Assembly: GCA_903844735.1 (NCBI GenBank)
Contig: CAIMUX010000001.1
Location: 62,001-126,000, forward strand
Direction: 5' to 3'
Origin: Candidatus Eiseniibacteriota bacterium
GTDB taxonomy: Bacteria > Eisenbacteria > RBG-16-71-46 > CAIMUX01
Length of the DNA: 64,000 bases
The notes below the pieces were generated by a model. It did not search any database and was not told the origin of the DNA. It worked only from the letters and a program-made list of their open reading frames with translations. The translations under genes and the position numbers were made by a program. Below, piece by piece: positions 17,755 through 25,874 of the stretch; positions within the stretch are counted from its first letter, which is position 1; each line of letters opens with the position of its first letter.

Positions 17755-19194
17755 ATGCCGAATCCGTTTGGATCTCTGACCCGACGCCTGTCCCTTGGCC
17801 TCTTCCTTTTCGTGCCGGGGCTTGTCCTCGCTGGCCCAAATGGGGGTGGCACCCTCGTCATCCACGCGAACCCATCGCTGGTATTCACCAGCGACACGCA
17901 GAACTACTGCGGTATGTCGGCTCTGGACTCCTGCTCGGCCGCTGTCACGAGCGTCGCCTGGGATCCGGGGAACAAGATCGTGTTTCATGTCATCGCGGCG
18001 TTCCCGCCGGGGTCCCAGCCGCGCCTGAAAGCCCTTTCGTTCGGGATCGACTACGACCCGGCGAAATTCGGGCTGGCCGCCCGTGGGTCGTGCGCTGACT
18101 TCGAGCTTCCGGATGGTACCTGGCCGGCGTCCGGCACTGGCACCGCGCAGAGCTGGACTACGGCCACCCAGACTGGCTTGCTTACCGAATGCTATTGGTT
18201 CGCGGGCTATGCGTACTCAGAGCAGTATGTCGCGGACTCGACTTCCTTCGCGCTGATCCCTCATCCGGTTCAGCACGGCGTGTTCGTCGACGACGCGTTT
18301 CCCGCAGCGGTGGACACCATCGCCGCCTACGGGACATTGGGGTTCGGCATGAGCGGCTACTCCGCCTGTCCGGGCTCTCCCGGCGGGGATTCCGCTAACG
18401 GGGGGGGAACGCCGGATACCCCGGGAGGGAGCGACTCCGACGGGCATGGCCCCGATAGTCCTGACAACCCGCCAGATGTGGGGCCCCCGGGGCCCGGCGA
18501 TGTACCACCGACCGACCCGCGCTGTTCGTTTCCACTGACACTGTCCGTGTCCGAGGGCAAGTATCTGGTCATACTTGCGGGGGCCGATTCTGTCGCGTTC
18601 ACCAACACACAAGTGCAGTTCACCGTCGACGCTTCCGACACGCTCCGCATCAACGGCTACCCGGTGCTTCCGCCGCGCCCACAACCGGCCACGCGTATGG
18701 ATGAGCAGCAGTGCGAAAGGCTGGTGGGGAACGTTCCACTCGCTCAGCTGCTCGTCCAACAGGGAAGTTCATGGTGCGATGCAAACACCGCCTTCAACGG
18801 ACAGAGGAGCGCCCTCATAGCCAGGGCATCGGCTCGCTATCAGGCTCTTCTTGACAACGGTGTGGGCTCTGAGGCGGCGACCGCGGCGGCCCTCGCCGAA
18901 TTCCGCGGCAGCTCGTTGGTGTCGGAGGCAACGGCAACAAAGAGGCTCGGCCGCCCGGCAATCGCGGTCCGCTATACCGGATTCCCGTTCGGCCTCACCT
19001 CGGTGCTCACTCCAGGAGACCCGATTCTGAGATCGCCGTTTGACTCCTCATTACGCTGTGACCTTGTGCAAGACTGTACGATGTCTCTCCAGGATGACGG
19101 GGTCCCGGCCCTCGTGCTACTGCGAGGAGGATCACGCGTGATCAAGGTCGGTGCATCAGTCGTCGACAGGTTTCTCACCACGGGAGCATACTGA
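17755..19194 (+). CDS. Exported protein sharing the GGTL-HANPSLVFTSD domain
   Basis: Predicted exported protein of 479 residues, function unknown. ATG 17755 has GGGGGGAAGG upstream and a signal peptide (LGLFLFVPGLVLA). Residues about 24-205 are nearly the same as residues 27-200 of the minus-strand metzincin protein at 13192, including NYCGMSALDSCSAAVTSVAW and HGVFVDDAFPA. A Gly/Pro/Asp-rich linker follows (about 210-260, GGTPDTPGGSDSD), then a unique C-terminal half with cysteines at QCERL, WCDAN and CDLVQDC. No zinc motif and no sorting module are present. It sits one base upstream of the C25-like gene, so the two are co-transcribed. Confidence 0.8.
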   Translation: MPNPFGSLTRRLSLGLFLFVPGLVLAGPNGGGTLVIHANPSLVFTSDTQNYCGMSALDSCSAAVTSVAWDPGNKIVFHVIAAFPPGSQPRLKALSFGIDYDPAKFGLAARGSCADFELPDGTWPASGTGTAQSWTTATQTGLLTECYWFAGYAYSEQYVADSTSFALIPHPVQHGVFVDDAFPAAVDTIAAYGTLGFGMSGYSACPGSPGGDSANGGGTPDTPGGSDSDGHGPDSPDNPPDVGPPGPGDVPPTDPRCSFPLTLSVSEGKYLVILAGADSVAFTNTQVQFTVDASDTLRINGYPVLPPRPQPATRMDEQQCERLVGNVPLAQLLVQQGSSWCDANTAFNGQRSALIARASARYQALLDNGVGSEAATAAALAEFRGSSLVSEATATKRLGRPAIAVRYTGFPFGLTSVLTPGDPILRSPFDSSLRCDLVQDCTMSLQDDGVPALVLLRGGSRVIKVGASVVDRFLTTGAY

Positions 19195-19195
19195 A

Positions 19196-21757
19196 ATGCG
19201 AGCACGCCTCATACTCTGCATCCTTTCTTTGGCGCTTGCTCCGTGTCAGACGGCCACAGCCTCATGCACCACCTCCAACTCGAGACTCTTCGAGTACGAG
19301 CCAATGCCGTTCACGCGCCCCTCGTGCGCCAGCATAAATATCGACGCTACTACGTTCTACATCGCCGCGCAAAACCAGAGCCTGGAAGACTTCGAGCACG
19401 CCGTAGACCCAATTGCTACCGACAACCCTCTTTGCCGCCTCAGCACTCTACGAAGCCATGCATCTTGGCACAATCTTGTACTGATCAGCCACGGTGAAGA
19501 TGGTGGGATCTATACCGAACACTACATCTCGCCAGACTCGGTAAACGCAGCCATTGATCGGTACATCTCCGCGTATGCTCTCGCAGAACCCGGGGACATT
19601 GAGTGTGTCGGCGCAAACAATGACTACTTCTTGCTGCTGACGTCCACGGGGATTTCTAAGGTTCTTACACCGCAGCTCGACAGTAGTGCACTCATATTCG
19701 GTGCATATTGCTGGTCATTCCTGGGGTCATCGAGCTGGGTTGCGAGCCCACAGCCAGACCAAGGCAGGACATTCGTTGGCTTCTCCTGTGAAACAAATGC
19801 AGCTGGAGCGTGTCCAATTATGCACACGCTCTACTCCGGGATGGGATGTATTGGTTCTCCTCCGGCCGGTCCAGATTTCAGTGACGCATGGAAGAACGTA
19901 CCGGTTGTGGATTCCTGTCCCGCCGAGTATGTCGGCAATGAGGCGAACAGACTCAATTGTGCCAAAGGTTGCGCCCCTCTCGCAGACGCGCTCCTGACGA
20001 GGTCGGCGGGCGACAGCATTGAATGGGCTCTTCCCTCGGACAGAGGCACCGGATCGTTTGTCGTCCGGTCGTTCGAAACTGCGGACGATGTGGCCAACCC
20101 AGACACGGTCGCCCTGGTTTCGGCCGACGGAAGTGGCCGCTACAAGGTAAGGAGCGCCGGCCTGGGCGAGGTAGTAGATGTCGTGTATCGGAGTTCCGGC
20201 AGATCCCCGTCGTTCTCGGGTCTCTGCATGCGCCTTCCCGCGGTTCGTGCTAGCCTGTCGGCGGCTGCGGTAGCGGGAGTCGAAGGCAGCACCAGGAGCA
20301 ACGATCGCGCCACCGCGGCAAGAGCTGACAAGGTCCTTCCCCCGTGTCCTGCGTGTGCGGATTTCGTGATCTATGCGACGGATTCCACGATGGCCAACCA
20401 CACGGTGAACCACTTCAGATTGTACGACAACGCGCACGCCGAACAATACGTCGTGAAGGCGATCGTCGGCTCGGGTGATCCGATGGAGGCCCGAGCGACA
20501 TTGCAGGCCGCGCTGGGCGCCAACGTTGACTACAACGCGATGTGCGACGAGCCGTGCTACCATCACTTCTCGAACCCGCCCACCTTCGTGATTGTCGGCG
20601 ACGTAGAAATGGTCGAGCCGCTCGAGCACGAAGACGACGAGTTGGGGACCTGCGGAGACATCGACGCCGTGTGTTGGAGCTACTACGACGTTACTGATTT
20701 CAACGATGACTTGGTACCGGAATGCCCAGTTCAAGTAATCCCGGCGTCTTCGGTCGCAGAGCTGGACGGATACCTGGACATTGCGGAGGAGTGGAACGAC
20801 GGCGAGTTTGTTGAGGCAGGCCCAAAGGTACTGCTGATGGTGAGCGACGAGGATCCATACCTCCCCTACCCGAGGAGCGTGCCGGACCGAGAGGCGGGAC
20901 TGAGGGTCGGAGAACTACTTGGTGGTCACGGGTACCCGGCGTGGTTCCTGTTTGAACATGAAACGCCGCACTCCATGAGCGAGCGGTATGCCCGAGGCGT
21001 GGCCGCGATGAACGCGGGAACTCGGTACTTGTGGGTTCAGGGGCGGGGGACGCAGAAGGTCCTTTGGACGCAATTCCTGCGACAAGTGGGTGGCGGTGTT
21101 GTTGGGGATCTGACGCGCAAGCAACGAATAGTCGTGATAGGGCCAAACTGCAACACCGCGGACAATGGTGGGAACTGGGTGCCTGACTATGAGGGGTGGG
21201 CGAGAGATCTCATGTTCCACAATTCTCCTGAAGCCACCCGGGCGGCTGCCGTGCTCGGGCAGATAAACTCGGACTGGGACTTTCGTCATCGCCAGTTCGC
21301 AGAGGATCTCGCGGGCCGCTTCGCAACGAGTGGTGCGTCGACAACGATGTCGAACTTGCTGTGGGACGCGGTGCGAAATCTGGACCCTGAAGATCGTGAC
21401 TACGGACGAGGGTATGTGTGCTACGGCGGATATGTCATGAAGAAGGGGGGCGACTTGGCCGATGTGGCCGCCGGCAGTCCGGAGCCCACCGATGCGATGG
21501 TAAGGACCGTCCGGAATCCGAGCGTCGGAGAAGTGCGCCTGCGCTGGAGAATGCCCTCCGGCACGACGGTTCGACTCGAGCTCTTCGATGTGGCTGGACG
21601 GGTTGTGGCAGTCGTTCAGGGGGACGTGAGTGATGCCTCGACCCACGATACCGTATTGCGCGGTCGGGATGGTGGACCTTTGCCCGGCGGGATCTACTTC
21701 GTGCGTGCCAGCGGGGCCGGAATCACGAGGCAGTCGAAGGTGGTTGTTGTGAGATGA
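19196..21757 (+). CDS. Secreted clan CD/C25-like protein with altered active site and sorting module
   Basis: Predicted exported protein of 853 residues starting at 19196, one base after the previous stop. It has a signal peptide (ILSLALAPCQTATA). An N-terminal part has a His99-Gly (LISHGEDGG) and Cys172 (FGAYCWSF) arrangement reminiscent of caspase-fold peptidases. The second part follows the gingipain (C25) pattern: FVIVGDVEMV, a PVQVIPASSVAELDGYL block and GPKVLLMVSDED. The segment that should hold the GHG histidine reads QGRGTQKVLW, with Arg617. The catalytic-type cysteine is kept (GPNCNTADNGG, Cys652). The C-terminus is FlgD/T9SS-like (LELFDVAGRVV, LPGGIYFVRASG). Activity of the second domain is doubtful. 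Confidence 0.8.
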   Translation: MRARLILCILSLALAPCQTATASCTTSNSRLFEYEPMPFTRPSCASINIDATTFYIAAQNQSLEDFEHAVDPIATDNPLCRLSTLRSHASWHNLVLISHGEDGGIYTEHYISPDSVNAAIDRYISAYALAEPGDIECVGANNDYFLLLTSTGISKVLTPQLDSSALIFGAYCWSFLGSSSWVASPQPDQGRTFVGFSCETNAAGACPIMHTLYSGMGCIGSPPAGPDFSDAWKNVPVVDSCPAEYVGNEANRLNCAKGCAPLADALLTRSAGDSIEWALPSDRGTGSFVVRSFETADDVANPDTVALVSADGSGRYKVRSAGLGEVVDVVYRSSGRSPSFSGLCMRLPAVRASLSAAAVAGVEGSTRSNDRATAARADKVLPPCPACADFVIYATDSTMANHTVNHFRLYDNAHAEQYVVKAIVGSGDPMEARATLQAALGANVDYNAMCDEPCYHHFSNPPTFVIVGDVEMVEPLEHEDDELGTCGDIDAVCWSYYDVTDFNDDLVPECPVQVIPASSVAELDGYLDIAEEWNDGEFVEAGPKVLLMVSDEDPYLPYPRSVPDREAGLRVGELLGGHGYPAWFLFEHETPHSMSERYARGVAAMNAGTRYLWVQGRGTQKVLWTQFLRQVGGGVVGDLTRKQRIVVIGPNCNTADNGGNWVPDYEGWARDLMFHNSPEATRAAAVLGQINSDWDFRHRQFAEDLAGRFATSGASTTMSNLLWDAVRNLDPEDRDYGRGYVCYGGYVMKKGGDLADVAAGSPEPTDAMVRTVRNPSVGEVRLRWRMPSGTTVRLELFDVAGRVVAVVQGDVSDASTHDTVLRGRDGGPLPGGIYFVRASGAGITRQSKVVVVR

Positions 21758-22331
21758 AACGTTCCTGTCTGGTGGCACGGAGGCCTCTCTGTCCCGAAGA
21801 CACAGGATCGCTAGGTGTGGGATGCTTGTGGTCCGGTCCGTGAGTGCAAACTGGACTCGTTGGATCATCCCCGACGGGAGGCAAGGACGTGGCGGGTACC
21901 CGAACCGCCAGGATTCAGCCGATGAAGGCAATGGTCGGGCGTATTGATCCCGGGCAGGGCAGCGGCAGGTTGAGGAGGTTGTCGGCCATTCCGGCGGCGA
22001 CGCGCTCGCAAGGGTGCTGGAGGGCGCCGGTGTCCGTCCGTGAACGGGCTTGACACGATCCATTTGAAGTAATACAAACTAACCCGTCGTGGTGAACGCA
22101 CCAGCACTTGATAGAGTCACCAGACGGCGTCCCGTCCACGAGTCAGAAGGCGTTGTGGGTGTCGCTCCGGGAGCGGATCACGAAGTCTGTATCGTTCTCA
22201 ACGGCCAAGATGAACCCCGATGTGATACGAACCACCCTTCGCAGGCATTCCCGTTGGTCTCACGATTGTGGGCCGGTACTGACTGCGCGACATGCAACGC
22301 GATCCCCGCCACGGATGCACAGAGGTGTCCT
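21758..22331. other. Spacer without recognisable genes
   Basis: 574 bases between the C25-like gene and a comM remnant. No reading frame on either strand resembles a known protein. It may be further debris of the comM locus. Confidence 0.4.
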
Positions 22332-22925
22332 CTATCCGCGCCTCTCCAGAATCTGGTACTGCACCGCTTCGGCGACATGCTCCGACGCAATATCATCCAC
22401 CCCCGCCGGGTCGGCGATCGTCCGCGCCACCCGTATACATCGGTGGGCCACCCGTGCGCTGAGCGAAAACGACTCCACCGCCTTCTGTAGAAGAGCCGTC
22501 GAGTGAGGATTGAGCCGGCAGAACGCATCGAGCTCGGCCAGGCCCATGTCGGCGTTGGCCCGCACGCGGGGTCGATCTTCGAACCGCCGCTGTTGAATCG
22601 CACGTGCGACTTGTACACGCTCTCGGATCGATGGCGAATCGCATGCCGTCGAGAGATCGGGCAAGGATGTGCCTCGCACTTCGGATGTAACGTCCAGCAT
22701 CTGTGACTCTGCTCGCGTAGCGTTCCTGCGTGTCCCCCGCAACAACTCCCGCGCAGAGACTGCCGGCCCCTCGACATGCGTGTCGATCCGGTCCAGCAAC
22801 GGCCCGCTCGGCCGCGCACGATAGAGCCGCACTTACCGCGGGGTGCATTGGCACGGTTTCCGCGGATTCCCGAGGAACCCGCACGGGCATGGATTCATTG
22901 ACCCCACGAACATGAATCGCACCGG
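22332..22925 (-). pseudogene. comM: ComM/YifB fragment 2 with nonsense codon
   Basis: A second remnant of a ComM-type AAA+ ATPase, different in sequence from the one at 16274. It reads [18 protein letters not shown], then CQCTPR, then a TAA at 22833-22835. In the same frame it continues VRLYRARPSGPLLDRIDTHV, ..LSARVAHRCIRVARTIADPAG and EHVAEAVQYQILERRG. A normal protein has Gln (CAA) at the TAA position. Upstream of about 22925 the similarity fades, and the ATPase core is absent. Confidence 0.8.
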
Positions 22926-23190
22926 GCCTGTCACGCGCCAGCCTGTGCGTCCCGCTCCAAGGCGCGGCCCGCCCCGCCCGATGAGCCTGCAGCCCCAGCC
23001 GGGCTGGATCGCAAGGTGGACCTCGGTATCCCTGCGCGCGTCCTGCAGAATCTTCCCGCATCCCCACATCAAACTTTTTCGTATCCCCCGGCGTCTAACA
23101 AGTTGATCCGAGACACACCCGCCGCCACGGCCCCGCCAGGCGATCCGGGCAGGGACCACAGACACAAGAGCAGATCCAGCAAGGTAGGCG

Positions 23191-23742
23191 ATGCCGCAAA
23201 CGGTTGAGATGAGACGAGCTGCCGATCTCGATGCGCTGGTGCGGAAAGCACAGATCGGCGAGACGGCGGCCTTCGAAGCGCTCTATCGCCGCTTCGCCGC
23301 CCGCGTCCATACCCTTTGCTTACGCCTCTGTGCCGACGGTTGCCGCGCCGAGGAGTTGACCCAGGACATCTTTGTCCGGACCTGGCGGAAGATCGATACC
23401 TTCCGCTGGGAGAGCTCGTTTGAGACCTGGCTCTACCGTGTTGCGGTGAACCAGGCGCTCACCACCCTGCGATCCGATCGGCGGCGGGCGAGTTGGGAGC
23501 TTCTCACCGATGACCCGGGCGCGGTGGCCGGGCCTTCGCGGCAGCCTCACCCGGGAAGGGTCCTCGACCTCGAGAAAGCGATTGCGGCGTTACCTCCCGG
23601 GGCCCGCACCGTCTTTGTCCTCCACGATGTCGAGGGCTATCGGCACGGCGAGATAGCGAAGTTGATGGGGCTGGCCGAGGGCACCTGCAAGGCACAGTTG
23701 CACCGCGCCCGCCGGCTACTCAGGGAGACATTGACGCGATGA
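23191..23742 (+). CDS. ECF-family RNA polymerase sigma factor
   Basis: Extracytoplasmic-function sigma factor, 183 residues. Region 2 is [19 protein letters not shown], the [17 protein letters not shown] block and [18 protein letters not shown]. Region 4 is [44 protein letters not shown]. Its last bases overlap the anti-sigma gene (ATGA). It likely directs transcription of its own operon in response to envelope signals, as is usual for such triads. Confidence 0.93.
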   Translation: MPQTVEMRRAADLDALVRKAQIGETAAFEALYRRFAARVHTLCLRLCADGCRAEELTQDIFVRTWRKIDTFRWESSFETWLYRVAVNQALTTLRSDRRRASWELLTDDPGAVAGPSRQPHPGRVLDLEKAIAALPPGARTVFVLHDVEGYRHGEIAKLMGLAEGTCKAQLHRARRLLRETLTR

Positions 23743-24599
23743 ACCACACGGATGCCGCGGCCCACCTCGATGACTACTTCGACGGCACGCTGTCGCCCGA
23801 CCTCCATCGTGAGATTGAGGCCCACCTGGCCGGTTGCGCGCGTTGCCGCGATGAGTTGTCGTCCTTGGGTGCGTTGCTCGATACCGTCGCCGAGATGCGT
23901 GGGAAGCAGGTCGCGCCGTCGCGCGATCTCTGGCCGGAGATCGCCGCGCAGATTGCGTGTGGCCCACGGGACGAGTTCCGACGAGGCTGCGTCCCGGCCC
24001 CGCGCCGCTACCGTGGTCCCGCGACGGACGGCTGGAACCCTCTGCGGGGCGCCATCGGTGACCGTTGGGTACCGTGGCCGTGGCTGGCCGGGGCGGTAGG
24101 GCTAGCCGCCGCGGCGCTCCTGCTCGTTGCCGTGTTCGGGGGAAAGGACGGTCGTTTCCGGTCCGCGGGCAGCGCCGGTGTCGCCGGAGGTAAACCAAGC
24201 GCCCCGGTTTCGTCCGCGACCTCGTTTGCCGATGGCACCACCGGAATCATGACCCGCGAGTTGGCGATGCTCGATGCGCAAGTCGAGTCCTCTCGGCAGA
24301 GTGTGCGGCTGGCAGGCGGAGCCGGCACGACCGACAGCGCGACCGATACCGCGACCGAACCCGAGGGCGACAGCACGGTTGACAGAACGGTCGACATCAA
24401 GGCCGACACCACGGCCGTCACTCCGCCCTGGCGGCTCTTTGACCAGGGCCTGGCCGTCCTCGATCAGGCCATCATGGATTCCCGAGCCGCGCTGGAGCGC
24501 GACCCGAGCAACCCCCTCCTGCAGAAGTCATTGCTTGCCGCCTACCAGAAGCAACTCGAGTTGATCCGGTGGGCTAACCGCGTCGTCCGGCAAAGCTAA
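23739..24599 (+). CDS. Anti-sigma factor with zinc-finger (zf-HC2) domain
   Basis: Membrane-anchored anti-sigma factor, 286 residues, translationally coupled to the sigma gene. The N-terminus has the zf-HC2 pattern His29, Cys33, Cys36 in EAHLAGCARCRDEL, which would hold the sigma factor. One membrane helix (WLAGAVGLAAAALLLVAVF) lies at about 114-133. The outer part is Thr/Asp-rich and low in complexity, and ends with a helical segment (SLLAAYQKQLELIRWANRVV) of a type I associate with anti-sigma sensor domains. Confidence 0.9.
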   Translation: MNHTDAAAHLDDYFDGTLSPDLHREIEAHLAGCARCRDELSSLGALLDTVAEMRGKQVAPSRDLWPEIAAQIACGPRDEFRRGCVPAPRRYRGPATDGWNPLRGAIGDRWVPWPWLAGAVGLAAAALLLVAVFGGKDGRFRSAGSAGVAGGKPSAPVSSATSFADGTTGIMTRELAMLDAQVESSRQSVRLAGGAGTTDSATDTATEPEGDSTVDRTVDIKADTTAVTPPWRLFDQGLAVLDQAIMDSRAALERDPSNPLLQKSLLAAYQKQLELIRWANRVVRQS

Positions 24600-24629
24600 G
24601 GTCGGCGCAGAACCAAAGGGAGGATCCTC

Positions 24630-25592
24630 ATGCGGGCACGATGCACAAACTCCGACAACGGTCCGGCGGCCGTCATCGGCCAGGGACACACGCTTCTGCC
24701 GATCTTACAGACCCTCGGCATCTTGTTTTTGCTCGCGGCCGCGCCAGGTGCAGGCGCCACGTCGAACGACCGGAGTGTCAACGAGAGCCGCCCTGCGTCG
24801 CCGGAAGGGCGCGTCAGCGTCGAGATGATTTCCGGCACTCTGGACGTGAGCGGCTGGAACGAGGACAGAGTTGAGGTCACCGGTACCCTCGACCGCCGCT
24901 TCACGCTCACCGTGGAGACCGCCGGCGATCTCGTGACGGTGAAGGTGGAGTTGCCGAAGAAGAAGCATCTTCACCTCCACGACGCCGTGTGCGACCTGCG
25001 GGTGCGGATCCCCTCCCGCGGTTCCCTCACCACCCAGGCGGTGAGTGCGGAGGCGAAGGTCACCGGGATTTCCGGGGCGATCGAAGTGGAGTCGGTCAGC
25101 GGCGGCGTGACCATCTTCGGTGAATCGAAGTGGGTGCGCGCTCAGGTCGTAAGCGGCGATATCGGGATCACGGGGGCGGGCGGGCGCATCTCGGCTGAGG
25201 CGGTGAGCGGCAGTGTCACGGTTCAATCCCCGGGCGGGGAAATCGAAGGGACGACGGTCAGCGGCCGGGTCACCGTGCGCGGTGGACCGTTCGAGCGAGT
25301 GACGATGGAGGCCGTATCCGGGGTCATAGAGTTCGAGGGTTCGTTGACCCCCGATGCTGAGGTCGATATCAGCAATCACAGCGGCACGGTCGAATTCGCG
25401 CTGAAGGGGGCCGAGGCGGGTGAGTTCGATGTTTCCACCTTCTCCGGTGACATTCGCAGCGAGTTTGGCGGCAATTCACACCGCACCAGCAAATACGCTC
25501 TCGGCGAGGAGTACCACCAGACCGTAGGCAGTGGCGGGCCGCGCATCTCCATCGATGCATTTTCGGGGTCGGTGCGACTGCGGAAACTATAG
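24630..25592 (+). CDS. Exported DUF4097-like beta-repeat protein
   Basis: Third gene of the sigma operon, 320 residues, start after GGGAGGATC. It has a hydrophobic export signal (about 23-46) and then short beta-repeats centred on VSGxVxVxG: ISGTLDVSGW, ISGAIEVESVSGGVTIFG, VVSGDIGITGAGG, AVSGSVTVQSPGG, TVSGRVTVRGG and FSGDIRSEFGG. This is the pattern of DUF4097/adhesin-like beta-helix proteins often found beside sigma/anti-sigma pairs. It is probably an envelope protein controlled by the pair (inference from context). Confidence 0.85.
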   Translation: MRARCTNSDNGPAAVIGQGHTLLPILQTLGILFLLAAAPGAGATSNDRSVNESRPASPEGRVSVEMISGTLDVSGWNEDRVEVTGTLDRRFTLTVETAGDLVTVKVELPKKKHLHLHDAVCDLRVRIPSRGSLTTQAVSAEAKVTGISGAIEVESVSGGVTIFGESKWVRAQVVSGDIGITGAGGRISAEAVSGSVTVQSPGGEIEGTTVSGRVTVRGGPFERVTMEAVSGVIEFEGSLTPDAEVDISNHSGTVEFALKGAEAGEFDVSTFSGDIRSEFGGNSHRTSKYALGEEYHQTVGSGGPRISIDAFSGSVRLRKL

Positions 25593-25654
25593 ACTGTCAA
25601 CGAGTTGGGTGACATCAAATCGTTACAGAGAGGCAACTGCTCAGGCAGTCAGGA

Positions 25655-25735
25655 TTCAGAATTCAGGATTCAGGATTCAGAAGCCAGAAGCCCGAAGCCT
25701 GGAGTCTGAAGTCTGAAGCCGACCGTGTTCGTTCC
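25655..25735 (+). repeat. Intergenic GAAGYC-type repeat, locus 1
   Basis: Degenerate short tandem units: several AGGATTCAG copies run into GAAGCC and GAAGTC units, followed about 12 bases later by TTCGTTCCCT. It is related to the spacers at 31225, 48485, 55513 and 63165. Confidence 0.7.
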
Positions 25736-25874
25736 CTATTCCGAATCCGAGCAGATCAACGACATGGTTGCCCACCTGACACCAAACCGTCATAATTGAG
25801 ACCGACCTCGCCTCGATGGGTCCACTACCCGTCGGGCTGTGCACCCGACTCCTCGATCAGCCTGGAGGAAGCCC

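Noticed and set aside
22047-22080. TTGACA...TAATAC as a promoter
   Set aside because: The spacer is only 14 bases and no gene follows on that strand.
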